NCBI GenBank assembly: GCA_947313745.1
Contig: CAMZNG010000006.1
Coordinates: 1-64,000 of the forward strand
DNA from: an uncultured Mycoplasmataceae bacterium
GTDB taxonomy: Bacteria > Bacillota_I > Bacilli_A > Mycoplasmatales > Hepatoplasmataceae
DNA length: 64,000 nt
Reading direction: 5' to 3'
Shown here: positions 20,939 to 33,318 of the stretch, one piece after another
Position numbering within the stretch: the first letter of the stretch is position 1
How the letters are laid out: every line of letters starts with the position of its first letter
The notes under the pieces: model-generated
Database searches by the model: none
Seen by the model: only the letters and a program-made list of their open reading frames with translations
Told to the model about the DNA's origin: nothing
Translations under genes and position numbers: made by a program

Positions 20939-23470
20939 ATGAAAGTTTATAACCCGTTAAAAACAGAAAAAGAAATTCAATCATTTTGAAAAAAAAATGA
21001 TTATTTTAAATATCAAAATAAAGGATTAAAAACATTTTCAATAATTATGCCCCCACCAAATGTAACGGGAAAACTTCATTTGGGTCATGCATGAGATTCG
21101 TACTATCCAGATATGATTATAAGATATAAACAATTAAATGGTTATGAATCAATTTGATATCCAGGGATGGATCATGCTGGAATCGCAACACAAGCAAAAG
21201 TTGAAAAAGAATTATATGAAAAAGAAGGAAAAAATAGATTTGATTTCGGAAGAGAAGAATTTGTAAAAAAGATCTGAGACTGAAAAGAAAATTTTGCAAA
21301 TAATATTGAAAAGCAATGAGATAAACTAGGTATTGCAATTGATTATGATAAAATAAAATTTACATTAGATAATGATGTTAATAAAATTGTTAATGAAACA
21401 TTTATTTCATTATATAAAAAAGGATTAATTTATAAAGATGTTAAATTAATAAATTGAGATCCAAAACTAAGAACTGCAATATCAAACATTGAAATTAATC
21501 ATAAAAATGAAAATTCAAAAATATTCAATATAAAATATAAGTATGAAAATAGCGATAAATATGTTGTTATTTCAACAACTAGACCAGAGACAATTTTTGG
21601 AGACTCTGGTGTATTTGTTAATCCTAAGGATGATAGATATAAGGAGTTGATAGGTAAAAATTTAATTAATCCATTAAACAACGAGAGTCTAAAAGTATTT
21701 GCTGATTCATATGTTGACATAGAATTTGGTACTGGAATTATGAAAGCAACACCAGCACATGATTTCAACGATTATAATCTTTATAAAAAATATGGGTTAA
21801 AGCTTATAAATATCTTCAATGAAGATGCAACATTAAATGATAAGTGTGGAAAATGAAAAGATCTTGATAGATATGAGGCAAGAAAAGAGATTATAAATCA
21901 CTTAAAAAAAATAAACTTACTAGAATCAATTGATGATCATAAAATGTCAATAGGAATATCAGAAAGATCAGGATCTGTTGTAGAGCCTATGTTATCAAAT
22001 CAATGATTTTTAAAATCATCTCATTTAGCTAAAATGGCAAGAAAAAATCAAAATTCAAAGAAATCTATCGATTTTTATCCAATGAGATTTGAATCAACTT
22101 TTATATCTTGGTTAGATAATATGGAGGATTGGTGTATTTCTAGACAACTTTGATGGGGTCATAGAATACCTGCTTGATATAAAGATGAAGAAATAAGAGT
22201 TTGTATAGAAAAACCTGGTAAAGAGTGAAAAGAAGAAGAAGATGTTTTAGATACTTGATTTTCATCTGCATTATGACCATTGGTGTTTTTAGATGAAGAT
22301 ATAGTTTCAAGATCGGATAATCCCGAATACTTATCAGATACTTTATTTACAGGATATGACATAATTTTATTTTGAGTATCAAGAATGATTTTTCAATCTC
22401 TTGAATTAGATGGAAGAGCACCATTTAAAAAAGCAATTATCCATGGTTTAATAAGAGATAAACAAGGAAAAAAAATGTCAAAATCATTAAACAATGGTAT
22501 TGATCCTATGGAAGTAATTGATAAATGAGGTTCAGATGCACTAAGAGTGTTTTTGCTTGGGAGTTCAACTCCTGGTCAAGATATTAAGTTCAACGAATCA
22601 AAAATACAATCAGCATGAGATTTAAATAATAAACTATTTAATGCAAATAAATTATTAAACATTATATCAAAAGGAAAAAAAATAAGTAGATTAAAAATTA
22701 ATGATATGGAATTATCGAAAATTGATAATTATATTATTTATAAAATAAATAATTTCAAAAAAATAATCGAAAGAAATATCGAGGAATACAATCTAACATT
22801 AATTTTTACAGAAATGAAAAAATTAGTTTTTGATGATTTTACAAACAATTATTTAGAATTTATAAAAATAAATAAAGATGAAAAAGAAATTGAAAAAGCA
22901 ATAAACATTTTTGTTGAATTATTAATTGTATTACATCCAATGATTCCATTTATTACTGAGGAAATTTATAGAGAAATAGGTAAAATGATAACATTAAATA
23001 AATCTATACTTCTTGAGAAATATTTTTTATTTGATACAAAGATAAACAAAGACACTGAAGCCTTACTTTCTGTTATAAAAACTTATAAAATAATAAATTC
23101 GAACCATTCCTTTACAAAAGGAAAGGAAATTGAAATTTATATTGATAGTCAAATAAAGTATGACATTAACTTCATAAATAAATACGTTTCACATCTTAAT
23201 GCAAAAGTTATAAAAGAAAAGAAAGAGTCATATTTTTCAGTTGACATTTATCCTGGTATAGGGATGATTTATGCAAGGTTTACAAATTCAGAAAACAATG
23301 ATATTAATTTATTAAAAAACAAAGTTAAAAAGAAAATAGACTTTGAATTAAAAAGAGCAAAAGGTATGTTGTCAAATAAGAAATTTATTGAGAATGCAGA
23401 TAAAAATTTAGTGGATGCCGAAGAAGAAAAAGAAAGATTTTATGAAGAGTCATTAAGGATGATAAAATAA
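20939..23470 (+). CDS. valS: Valyl-tRNA synthetase
   Basis: Class I synthetase charging tRNA-Val. The 843-residue protein has the HIGH-type motif in [15 protein letters not shown] (residues about 38-52), the KMSKS motif in [11 protein letters not shown], the CP1 editing domain with the [12 protein letters not shown] segment (about 218-230), the ALWP/DTWFSS-type signature region with TGA tryptophans, an anticodon-binding domain and a C-terminal coiled coil. More than a dozen TGA Trp codons fragment it under the standard code. Translationally coupled to rluD through TAATG. Confidence 0.97.
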
Positions 23471-24378
23471 TGAAAATTGATTTTGATATAGAAATAAAAA
23501 AAAGATTAGATCAATTTCTTTCCTATGAACTTAATGATTTTTCAAGAGAAAGAATTAAGAAAGAAATAAAAACAGGAAATGTTAAAGTAAATGGAAATTT
23601 AATAACTAAACCTAGTTATGAATTATTAGGAAGTGGAGTTATCGATATATTAATAACTAATGAAAAAATAGATTCATCATTAAAATTATGAAAAGATGGG
23701 AAAATGCCAGAAATAATCTATGAATGCGATGATTATTTAATAATAAATAAATATTCTGGTCTCGTTGTACATCCAGGGTTTGGAAACGAGGATAAAACCT
23801 TAGTTAATATTTTACTGGCTAATAATATTCCTCTTTCTCATTTAGGAACAAATAGACCTGGGATTGTTCATAGAATTGATAAAAATACATCTGGAGTTAT
23901 GATTATTGCAAAAAATGATAACTTTCATAATTTTATTTCTGAGAAATTTGAAAATGGAGAAATTGAAAAAAAATATGTTTTAATCTCAGAAAACAAATAT
24001 AAAAATTCGAAAGGTATAATTGAGGTTCCTATTGGTCGTGATTCAAAGAATAGAAAATTAATGAAAGGGCAATTAGAAAATTCAAAATTTGCAAAATCAA
24101 TTTTTAGAGTTTTAGAGTCATTTAAAGAAAATGAATATGTTGAATTTCAAATATTAACAGGAAGAACTCACCAAATAAGGGTTCATAGTAAATTCATTGG
24201 ATCACCAGTATTAAATGATATTGAGTATGGAAAAAAAATTATTGATAAAGAGTTTGGACAATTTTTACATGCAAACGAAATATCATTTATTGATAAGAAA
24301 GGAAAAAAAGTAAAATACAAAGCAGACCTCCCTGAAAAATTCAATGATAAGTTAGTTAGGTTAAGGTCAATAAAGTAG
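23470..24378 (+). CDS. rluD: RluD-family 23S rRNA pseudouridine synthase
   Basis: Isomerises uridines to pseudouridine in large-subunit rRNA. The 302-residue protein has an N-terminal S4-like RNA-binding domain (about 12-75) and a RluA-type catalytic domain with HRIDKNTSG, whose Asp is the nucleophile, plus GRTHQIRVHSKFIG. One TGA Trp at 23689. Which of the RluA-family targets it modifies cannot be decided from sequence; RluD is the common name for the S4-containing single-copy Firmicute form. Its ATG overlaps the valS stop. Confidence 0.88.
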
Positions 24379-24384
24379 TATAAT
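24379..24384 (+). promoter_or_regulatory. -10 box for the RNase J-like gene
   Basis: TATAAT directly after the rluD TAG and 10 bases before the ATG at 24395; no Shine-Dalgarno intervenes. Confidence 0.6.
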
Positions 24385-24394
24385 TTATTTAGTT

Positions 24395-26038
24395 ATGGCA
24401 AAAATAAATATCCTAGCCCTTGGAGGGTTAGATGAAAAACAAAAAAGATTATATGTTTTAGAGATTGATTCTAAGATTTTTATTTTAGATTCTGGAGTAT
24501 ATGAACCACTTAATTCTGATTTTGGAATTAAGCATTTTATTCCTAATACAGAATATTTAAAAGAAAACAGAGATAAAATAAAAGCAATATTTTTATCTTC
24601 AGCAAACAAAATGAATATTGGATCTGTTGGTCAAATTGTTAACATTAAAAATGATGTTGAAATTTATGGTTCAGAAACAACAATAGATTCTCTTGATATA
24701 TTTTTTAAAGAAGATTCAAAAGAATGAAATAAAATAAAATTTAAAAAGGGAGAAGTAAAAAAAATAGCAGGAATTGATATCAAAGGTATAAATATGCCTT
24801 CTATAATGCCTGGAACATTTGGTTATCAATTTAAGACAGAAGACGGAAACATAATATATTTAACAGATTATATTTTCGATTCGATTATTGAATATGATAT
24901 TACACCAATGAATGAAATATCAAGCTTACAAAAGGAAAAAAATATTTTACTTATTTCAGATGTATCAAAAGTTGAAGAAAAATCTTCTTTATCCTCTAAA
25001 TTAAGAATAAAAAATTTAGTTGAAAAATATTTTTTAAAAGAAAGAAGATTAGTATTTGTTACATATGAAGATGAAATAATAAATTTTGTTGAGATATTAA
25101 AACTTGCAAGAGAATACAAGAAAAAAGTTTTCATAAAATCAAATATTTTATTTGGATTATTAAAAATTATGATGTCAAATGGTGATATTGAGGAATTTCC
25201 AATAAGAGAATATTCAAATTATAGAAAAGAAGAAGAAAACAAATCCATTGTTATTCTTTCAGGAACAAGAACAAAACTTTATAGAGAAATTGAAATAATG
25301 ATTGATACAAACAATAAGGAAGATTTTTCATTTGAAAAAAAAGATTTTGTATTCATGACAGCACTTCCTCAAGCAGGGAACGAACATATTTTTGCAAGTG
25401 TTTCAAATAAAATAACAACTGTAAATCCAACGGTTATAAAACCAAAGTTAAATGATAAAGTTTTATTTGGAACAACAGAATTTGATTTAAGAAATTATTT
25501 ATCTTTATTAAAACCTGAACATTTTATGCCTGTATCAAGTTACTATACACAACTTTCATTAGCAAGTGAAGTTGCAATTCAAAGTGGTGTATCAAGCAAA
25601 AAAATAATAATAGGTGATAATGGTGAGAAATTTTCAATTGAAAATGGATCATATAAAGGTATGACACAAAAATCAATTCCTGTTTCTTCGTTGGTATTAG
25701 ATAATCTTGGAAATGATTCAATAACTAATGAATTAATCGATGAAAGAAAAATATTAGGAAAAAACGGAGTTGTATCAATATCATTTATTTATGATTCTAA
25801 AAATTTATTGATAACATCTGATATTGATATTCAAATGAAAGGATTGGTTATTTCCAAAGGAAAAGAAAATGTCATTGAAAAAATTAAAGATTTTATCATT
25901 GAATCATCAGATAGTCTTTCGGAAGGTAAAACACACATAAACAAAGGACTTCCTTCAATAAAAAAGGAATCTTCTAAAATATTTAGAGAAAATTTTAAGA
26001 AAGTTCCAACAATCATATTTAACGTAATGGATAAATAA
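24395..26038 (+). CDS. rnjB: RNase J family protein, catalytic motif degenerate
   Basis: RNase J enzymes are metallo-beta-lactamase/beta-CASP nucleases; Firmicutes often carry an active J1 and a weak J2 partner. The 547-residue protein keeps the fold: an N-terminal ALGGLDE strand, an IPNTEYLKENRDKIKAIFLS segment, a beta-CASP region and the C-terminal domain. The hallmark HGHEDHIG metal-binding loop is replaced by SANKMNIG (residues 69-76), and the later PVxGxxRH region reads PVSSYYTQ. So the metal ligands are lost and it is probably catalytically inactive, perhaps a structural RNase J partner. TGA Trp at 24725. The symbol is a best guess by analogy with J2. Confidence 0.8.
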
Positions 26039-26064
26039 GTTTATTTATGGTGGGGTGATAGAAA

Positions 26065-28947
26065 ATGAAAGAAAAAAAGGCAAAGAAAACAACCAATAAA
26101 GGTAATAAGAAAAAAGGATTAGTTTTAATCCTACTTTCTTTATTAATGCTTTTTTCATCAACATTATTTCCATTTATTGTTAATCCTTTTTATTTTGTTC
26201 AAATTTTTACAACAATTTTATTTCTTGGAAATGGATTAAATATTGTGTTTTGGATTTTTGTTATATTTTTTTCAAGTTGATTTTTTCTTGATATTAACTT
26301 AGATTTTTTTTCAAAACAAAGATTTGTTGCAATATTTTTAATTTTAATATGTATATCATTATTTGTCACAACATCGCTTCTTTTTGCTAGTTCTGATACA
26401 AAAAATGCAACATATTTAAGTCTTAAAACAATATATCGTATTATGCTTATAGACCCAAGTAGAACAGTTATCAAAAACTTTCCTTATGATTATTCAACAC
26501 CTTTGCTTATTAATGGGGGAATATTATTACCATTAGTGATTTGAATATTTGGAGGAGTTATTTTTATTCCGTTAACATTATTAATAATATTAATATTATT
26601 TCTTTATTTTGTATATGTAATTGTTGTAAATGATTATGAAATATTTTTACAGAAATTAAATCCAATTTCAAAAAACGATGGTGAAATCGAAACTAATAAA
26701 CAAGGTGAAACAATAGATTTAAATCAACCTACAAAAGAATTTCAATTAAAATTAACGAGGGAAGAACAACAGAAAAAAGACATAATTGAAAAAATAAGAA
26801 TTAATTCAAATAAGAATAATTACAATGATTTATCTAAAAAAATACTAAAAGAGAAAGAAAATATAAATGATTTAAGAGAAAAAGTTTTAAAAAGAATAGA
26901 TAATACAAATAAAAAAAATAGAATGAATTCAACTATTTCTGAAGAAAGAAGAGAAGAAATACTTAGATCATTAGGAGTAGAAAAACAAACCTTTACAAAG
27001 AAGAAAGATTATTCAAAACATAAAGATACAAAATATACTTTCATAAAAGAAGAAAAAGATGAACCAATCATTAAAGAAAAAAAAGATAAAATAACTGTTG
27101 AGAAAAATATACAACCTTTTAAAAAAGAAAAAGAAGAGCAATCTTTCTCAAATGAATATACTATTTCAATTACAAATGAAATGTTAATTAATTATAGTGA
27201 AAAAGAAATAAATAAGGAAATAGATTCTATTAAAGATTATTATGAAGAAATATTTTCTGACGATAAATTTGAAGAGAGTATTGAAAAAATTATTGTAAAT
27301 AATGACATTGATGAAAATAAAAAAGTCGAAAGAAAAGTAATTATTGAAGAAATTAATAATGAAATTACCGTTGAAGATTATCTTGATATACCAAAAGAAA
27401 TTGAAGCAATCATTACAAAAGAAATAGAAGTAACAGAACCAATAGAAGTTAAAAAAACTATTCTTAAAGCAAGAGAGAAAAAAATTATTACTAAAAAAGA
27501 AATAACTGATGAGCAAGAGATTGAACGTCCAAAAAATTGGTGTTCTCCTTTCACTCTTCCTTCAACATCAATTCTTTCTCAAACAAAAATTAATTTTGAT
27601 AGTGCTAAATTAGTTTCAGAAGTTACTGAGAAATCAAAGAGATTAAGTGATGTCTTAACATCCTTTGGTATAAAAGCTTCTGTTCATTCATTTGAGATTG
27701 GACCAACAGTATCGACATTTAAAATTCAACTTGAAGCAGGGATAAAAACAAGCAAAGTAACCAATTTAGAAGATAATATGAAATTAACATTAGGTGCAGA
27801 ATATATTAGGATAATTGCTCCTATTCCAGGAACTTCATTTATAGGTATTGAGGTTCCTAATTCTATAAAAAAACCTGTTAGATTTAAAGATGTTTTTGAC
27901 GAAACAAAAGAGGAAAAATCAAACGAAGGAATTCAAATTTCAATTGGTCAAGATGTTTCAGGAAAACCTTTATCATTTGATTTAACAAAAGCTCCTCACT
28001 TGCTTGTTGCTGGATCAACAGGTTCAGGTAAATCTGTAGCAATCAATACAATACTTGCATCAATCTTACTTAGATATAAACCAACCGATGTTCAACTTGT
28101 ATTAGTTGATCCCAAGATGGTAGAATTTACTCCTTTCCATGGAATACCACATCTAACTATAAAAGTTATTACTGATCCAGTAAATGCAAATAATGCTCTT
28201 AAAGCAATGGTTGAAGAAATGGAAGAAAGATATAAAGAAATGGCTAAAATGGGTGTTAAAAAGATTGAGGAATTAAATGAGAAACTAATCAAGAATGGAG
28301 AACAAAAAAGACCATACATCGTCATAATAATTGATGAACTTGCAGATTTAATGATGACTTCTGCAAAAGAAGTTGAAGATTCAATAATGAGAATAACTCA
28401 AAAAGCAAGAGCCGCAGGAATACATATGGTTCTAGCAACACAAAGACCATCAACAGAAATTATTACCGGAACAATAAAATCAAACATACCTTCAAGAATG
28501 GCATTTACTGTTGCATCATCAATAGACTCAAGAACCATTCTTGGTCAAATAGGTGCAGAAAAACTTATTGGAATGGGTGATATGTTAGTTTCTCTTTATG
28601 GAAAACTTCCTGTTCGTGGTCAAGGAGCATATATATCAAACGAAGAAATTGAGGATATAACAAAATTTACAAAATCACAATGTTCTCCTTTTTATACAAT
28701 TGATTTAGAAAAAACAAAAAATGATATATCTACATTAGGTAATAATTTAGTTTCGATTGATGATCCAATGTATTTAGCATCAATTGAAATTGTTATAAGA
28801 CAAAATAAAGCATCAACATCAATGTTACAAAGACATTTGAACATTGGATATAATAGAGCTGCAATAATAATTGATACTCTTGAATCAGAAGGTATCATTG
28901 GTCCATCAAGAGGTTCGAAACCAAGAGAGGTATTAGTCGAAGAATAG
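26065..28947 (+). CDS. ftsK: DNA translocase FtsK/SpoIIIE
   Basis: Septum-associated motor that pumps chromosomal DNA during division. The 960-residue protein has four or so N-terminal membrane segments (about 20-195), a long, highly charged Lys/Glu linker (200-480) of low complexity, and the motor: Walker A GSTGSGKS (650-657), Walker B IIIDELADLMM, then the AGIHMVLATQRPS segment, and a C-terminal winged-helix gamma domain (MLQRHLNIGYNRAA). TGA Trp codons at 26278 and 26542. The upstream GGGGTGA is a poor Shine-Dalgarno. The stop TAG is one base before the thioredoxin ATG. Confidence 0.95.
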
Positions 28948-28948
28948 T

Positions 28949-29263
28949 ATGGAAAAAATAAAAATTGATGTTCTTAATAAAAAAATAGAAACTGATGAAA
29001 ATCTTGTAATTATTTTTACAACCGAATGATGTGGACAATGTAAAATGTCAAAAGAACTTATGGAAAAAATAATTGAAAACTATAGCAATGTTGTTTTTCT
29101 TGAAATTGATGTTGATGATAATAATCTTTGAGATAATGAATCTCTTGGAATTAAAAAAGTTCCTATAACAATAGGATATAAAAATAAAAAAATTATATTT
29201 AATGAACATGGATTTCAAAATGAAGAAAAGTTAAATGATTTGTTAAAACAATTAAAAACATAA
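28949..29263 (+). CDS. Thioredoxin-like protein
   Basis: Thiol-disulfide oxidoreductase of the thioredoxin fold. The 104-residue protein has the active site W27-C28-G29-Q30-C31, with an unusual GQ between the cysteines (classical thioredoxin has GP), and a cis-Pro segment KKVPITIGY. The active-site Trp and another Trp are TGA, so no long ORF is visible under the standard code. It starts one base after the ftsK stop. It could be the main cellular thioredoxin or a specialised paralogue; the changed dipeptide should shift its redox potential, which is inference. Confidence 0.85.
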
Positions 29264-29291
29264 TTTTGTATAATTATATTAAGTAAATACT

Positions 29292-29918
29292 ATGAATAAA
29301 AAAATAAATGATTTAAAAATTTCTGAAGAAAATAAAATACTTTTCTTAAAAATGGAAAAAAAAATACCTTCTCTTGAAAAAAAAGTTCAAGAGTATTTTG
29401 ATTCAAGTTTAATCATATCTTCCGATGCTATTAAAAATGCATTTTCTAACAATGTTGATTTGTTAAAGATACTTGATGAAAAAAAAGAAATAATCAAAGA
29501 GGTAAAAAATGATTTTTATTCTATAAGGGAAAAATATCAAATTGATTTTTCTCAAGAAAAACTTGTTGATGTTACAGAGGAAAATAAATTAAGTATTACT
29601 CAAAATATTCTCGATAGTAGAACACAGCTAGTTAATTCAGAAAAAAAGATGTTTATTCTAAATAAGAAAATAAAATACATTAAAAAGAAAAATAAAAAAA
29701 GAAAAATGGAAATGGATCAAGAATTTAAATTGTTGGAAAATAAAATAAAGGAAAATGAATTGATGGATATTTCTTTCATAAAAGAAGATTTAAATTTAAT
29801 GAAGAATTTTATAGATGAAGATGAAATGAATAATAAAAAATTGTTTTATTTATTTCCAATAATAGTTATGATTTTTTCGGTGTTTTTTATGGCGGTGATT
29901 ATATGAAAAATAATTTAA
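29292..29918 (+). CDS. Tail-anchored coiled-coil protein, unknown function
   Basis: Not recognised. A 208-residue, Lys/Glu-rich, mostly helical protein with a coiled-coil region (about 110-165, including KKIKYIKKKNKKRK) and a single C-terminal membrane segment (about 186-205), so it is probably anchored by its tail with the body in the cytoplasm. The last residues WKII use a TGA Trp at 29904; the true stop is TAA at 29916-29918, giving a 16-base overlap with cmk. A TATAAT at 29269-29274 lies 17 bases upstream of the ATG. Confidence 0.7.
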
Positions 29919-30562
29919 GAATTGCAATTGATGGAGGAGCAGCAACGGGAAAATCAACAGTTTCAAAAAAGGTTGCCAAAAAATTAAACCTTACTTATGT
30001 CAATACTGGACAAATGTATCGTTTGATTGCATTTTTTGCTTTGACTAATAATTTGGGAAAAAATGAAGACAAACTTTATCAAAGAATAAAGAATATGAAT
30101 GTCTCATTTGATAACGATGGTTTTATAACTTCAGATTTATTATCATTTAAAAAAGAAGATTTAGAGACAAAAATTGTTTCGTCAACAGCAAGTTTAATTG
30201 CAACATATAAAAAAATCAGGGAAGTTTCAGTGGAAGTTCAAAAAAAAATAGGAAGAACAAAAGGAGTGTTGTTAGAAGGAAGAGATATAGGAACCATAAT
30301 AATGCCAGATGCAGACTTTAAATTTTTCTTAGTGGTTGATCCAAAAACAGCGGCTATAAGAAGGGTTGATCAACATAAAAAAAATGGAGAAGAGGTTTCC
30401 TTTGATGATGTATTAAAAGATATTATTAATAGAAACAAACAAGATACAACAAGAAAAATTGGCCCTTTATTAAAGTCTTCAGATTCAATAATTATAGATA
30501 CCTCAAACAAAAATATAGAAAAAATTGTTTTAGAAATATTAAGGGTGATTGAAAATGGATAG
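29903..30562 (+). CDS. cmk: Cytidylate kinase
   Basis: Phosphorylates CMP and dCMP for nucleotide and phospholipid synthesis. The 219-residue protein has the P-loop GGAATGKS (11-18), the substrate-binding NTGQMYR segment (usually DTGAMYR), the [18 protein letters not shown] motif and the C-terminal RRxxxxKKNGEEV lid region. It starts inside the end of the tail-anchored protein gene and overlaps der by 8 bases; cmk-der adjacency is common in Firmicutes and mollicutes. Confidence 0.96.
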   Translation: MKNNLRIAIDGGAATGKSTVSKKVAKKLNLTYVNTGQMYRLIAFFALTNNLGKNEDKLYQRIKNMNVSFDNDGFITSDLLSFKKEDLETKIVSSTASLIATYKKIREVSVEVQKKIGRTKGVLLEGRDIGTIIMPDADFKFFLVVDPKTAAIRRVDQHKKNGEEVSFDDVLKDIINRNKQDTTRKIGPLLKSSDSIIIDTSNKNIEKIVLEILRVIENG

Positions 30563-31880
30563 AAAATTACCAACTGTTGCAATTGTTGGGAGGCCTAATG
30601 TTGGGAAATCAACTTTATTTAATAGATTAATTGAAAAGAGAATATCTATAATGCATGATGAATCTGGAGTAACAAGAGATAGGATTTATCATCATTGTGA
30701 GTGATTAAATAGGGGATTCAATTTAATTGACTCTGGAGGATTTTCAAAAAATTTAAATTTGTCATTTCAAACAGAGATAAATACACAAGTAGAAATTGCA
30801 ATGTCAGAAGCAGATGTTATTGTATTTTTGTTGTCAGCAGTTGATGGCATTACAAAAGAAGATCTTATTGTATCAAAGAAATTAAAAGATATTGGTAAAA
30901 AAGTAATTGTTGCAATTAATAAATCTGACAATCTTGAAATGTCTTTAACATCATCAAACTACTACTCTCTTGGATTTCAAGAACCAGTTCCAATTTCGTC
31001 TATTCATGGTATAGGAATATCAAACTTACTAGATAATATTATTTCTTTAATACCAAATAAAAAAACAAATTTATTGAGTTCTTCTTTAAGAATAGGGATA
31101 ATAGGAAAACCCAATGTGGGAAAATCAACGTTAGTTAATTCATTATTAAGCGATGAAAGAACAATTGTATCAAACATACCAGGAACTACAAGAGATTCTG
31201 TGGATACATTCATTAAGGTAAATGGAAAAGATTTTACAATTACAGACACTGCTGGATTAAAGAAGAACAAACAATCATTAAATGATATTGAATGATATGC
31301 TGAATTAAGAACAAGATTAACAATAATAAATTCAGATATAACAATATTGCTTATTGATAAAAAACAAGAAGTTTCACAAATAGATGAAAAAATAATGGGT
31401 ATTTTAAAAGATGAATATAAACCAGTAATAGTTACAATTAATAAAATAGATGAACTATCAACAGATGATAAGAAAGAAATAAAATCAATAATTAGAACAA
31501 AATTTAAGTTTGCTCCTTGAGTTCCAATTATGTTTATTTCTGCAAAAGAAAGAAAAAATATTTATAAATTAATTGATAAAGTGAAAGATATTGATGAAAG
31601 AAGGAAAGTGGAAATCAATAAATCTTCATTAAATGAATTTTTAATGGAAATACAAATGATAAAAAAACCACCAAGACACAACGGAATTAATATAAAATTA
31701 AGTTATATAACTTATTTGAATAAAAAGTTTCCGCACTTTATAATTTTTTCAAATCATCCAGAATGAGTTCATTTTTCATATGTGAGGTTTGTTGAAAATC
31801 AAATAAGAAATATTTTTAATTTGGAAGGAATACCTATTAAAATAAGCGTTAGAGGAAAAAGAAATGACAAAAGAAGATAA
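30555..31880 (+). CDS. der: Ribosome biogenesis GTPase Der (EngA)
   Basis: Double-GTPase needed for 50S maturation. The 441-residue protein has two G domains with GRPNVGKS (residues 12-19) and GKPNVGKS (about 182-189), DSGG/DTAG G3 motifs, NKSD and NKID G4 motifs, and a C-terminal KH-like domain ending in [17 protein letters not shown] Trp at 30702, 31293, 31518 and 31764. The true end is TAA at 31878-31880, so it overlaps gpsA by 17 bases. Confidence 0.96.
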
Positions 31881-32889
31881 AATAAATAAAATAGTGATTG
31901 TTGGGTCCGGGGCTTTTGGGACAGCCATTGCAGAGGTTTTAGTCAGGAGTGCTGAAGATAGTAAAAAAGATGAAAGAGAAGTAATTCTTTTTGGCATAGA
32001 TAAAAAAGAAGTAAATGATATAAATAAGAATCATAAAAATAGTAAATATTATTCTATGAGATTGTCTCCCAAACTAAAAGCTTCAATCGATCCAAAGGAA
32101 TCATTTAAAGATGCTGATATAATTTTATTAGCAATACCTTCAAAAGCATTTAAATCATCTCTTGAAGAAAATGTTGTTCCAAATTTAACTAAATCTGCAT
32201 ATTTCATTAACTTAGCAAAAGGATTAGATTATGATAAAAATAAAATATTAACTGACATAATAAAAGAAGAAGTTCCTAAAAATTTAAATAAGGGAACATT
32301 AAAATTATCAGGAGCATCTTATGCATCTGAATTAATTTACAAGGCTCCTACATCATTTATATTATCTTCAGATGATATTGAACTTTCAAGGGTCGTTGAA
32401 AAAGAATTAAGTAATTATGTAATGAAAATATCACCTCAAAATAATTTGGTTTCAACTGAATGACTATCTATCATAAAAAATCCTTTAGCAATATTGATGG
32501 GTCTTATATCAGGACTTGGTTATAAAATGAATACTAAAGCATTATTTTTCACTGAGGCAATTAATGAAATGATAATGGTTATAAACCATTTTGGATTAAA
32601 TAAAGATATTGTTTTTACACCCGCAGGTATAGGAGACTTATATTTAACAGGTAGTTCAATGAAATCTAGAAACTATACAACAGGATATAATATTGGCAAA
32701 TCTAACAAAGTTACAAAGAAAGCATTAAAAACTTTCGAAACAACCGAGGGATTAAGATCAATTAAGACATTGAATGATTTATCAAAGAAACATAAATTAG
32801 GTCTAACATCAATAGAAATGTTATATAATATAACATATAACAAAGAAAAGCCTTCTGCGGCAGTTCAAAATTATATAGATAAATTTTAA
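31864..32889 (+). CDS. gpsA: NAD(P)-dependent glycerol-3-phosphate dehydrogenase
   Basis: Reduces dihydroxyacetone phosphate to sn-glycerol-3-phosphate, the backbone for phospholipids. The 341-residue protein has a Rossmann motif GSGAFG (14-19), the LLAIPS segment, LAKGLDYD, the SGASYASEL substrate region (usually SGPSFA) and PAGIGDLYLTGSS followed by SRNYTTGYNIGKS. TGA Trp at 32461. Its ATG lies inside the der 3' end. It links glycolysis to the pgsA phospholipid gene also in this window. Confidence 0.93.
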
Positions 32890-32911
32890 AAATAATAAGG
32901 AGAAAATTATT

Positions 32912-33196
32912 ATGAATAAACAAGAAATAATTGCAAACATTGCTGAAACTCACGGTTTAACAAAAGTTGTTGCAAAACAAATATTTGAACAAGTGTTTGA
33001 TGATATAGTTGCTTCAATGATGTCATCATCATCAGATGGAAAATTCAAGGTTCCTTCATTCGGTACTTTTAAAATCGATGAAAGAAAAGCAAGAATTGGA
33101 AGAAACCCAAGAAATGGTGATCCAATGAGCATACCATCAAAAAATGTTTTGAAATTCAAAATTTCAAAAACTTTATCAGATAAAATAAACGATTAA
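32912..33196 (+). CDS. hup: HU-type DNA-binding protein
   Basis: Small histone-like protein that bends and compacts DNA. The 94-residue sequence begins MNKQEIIANIAE, with the conserved core GKFKVPSFGTFKIDERKARIGRNPRNGD covering the beta-arm region. AAGGAG is placed eight bases before the ATG. It follows gpsA by 22 bases and is closed by a strong terminator. Confidence 0.96.
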   Translation: MNKQEIIANIAETHGLTKVVAKQIFEQVFDDIVASMMSSSSDGKFKVPSFGTFKIDERKARIGRNPRNGDPMSIPSKNVLKFKISKTLSDKIND

Positions 33197-33216
33197 ATAT
33201 TAATTCAAATTTAAAT

Positions 33217-33248
33217 AAATAAGGTGTAGTTAGCATCTTATTTTTTTA
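33217..33248 (+). terminator. Terminator after hup
   Basis: Stem AAATAAGGTG (33217-33226) with CATCTTATTT (33234-33243), one G-T wobble, 7-base loop, then a T-run to 33247. Confidence 0.88.
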
Positions 33249-33318
33249 TAAATATAAGACATATAAATTACTAATAGATATATAATTTTATTATTAAAAG
33301 AAAAGAGGTATATTAAAT

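Noticed and set aside
27184-27516. Phe/Tyr/Ile-rich minus-strand ORF inside ftsK
   Set aside because: Antisense shadow of the Lys/Glu-rich FtsK linker; low complexity and no initiation signals.
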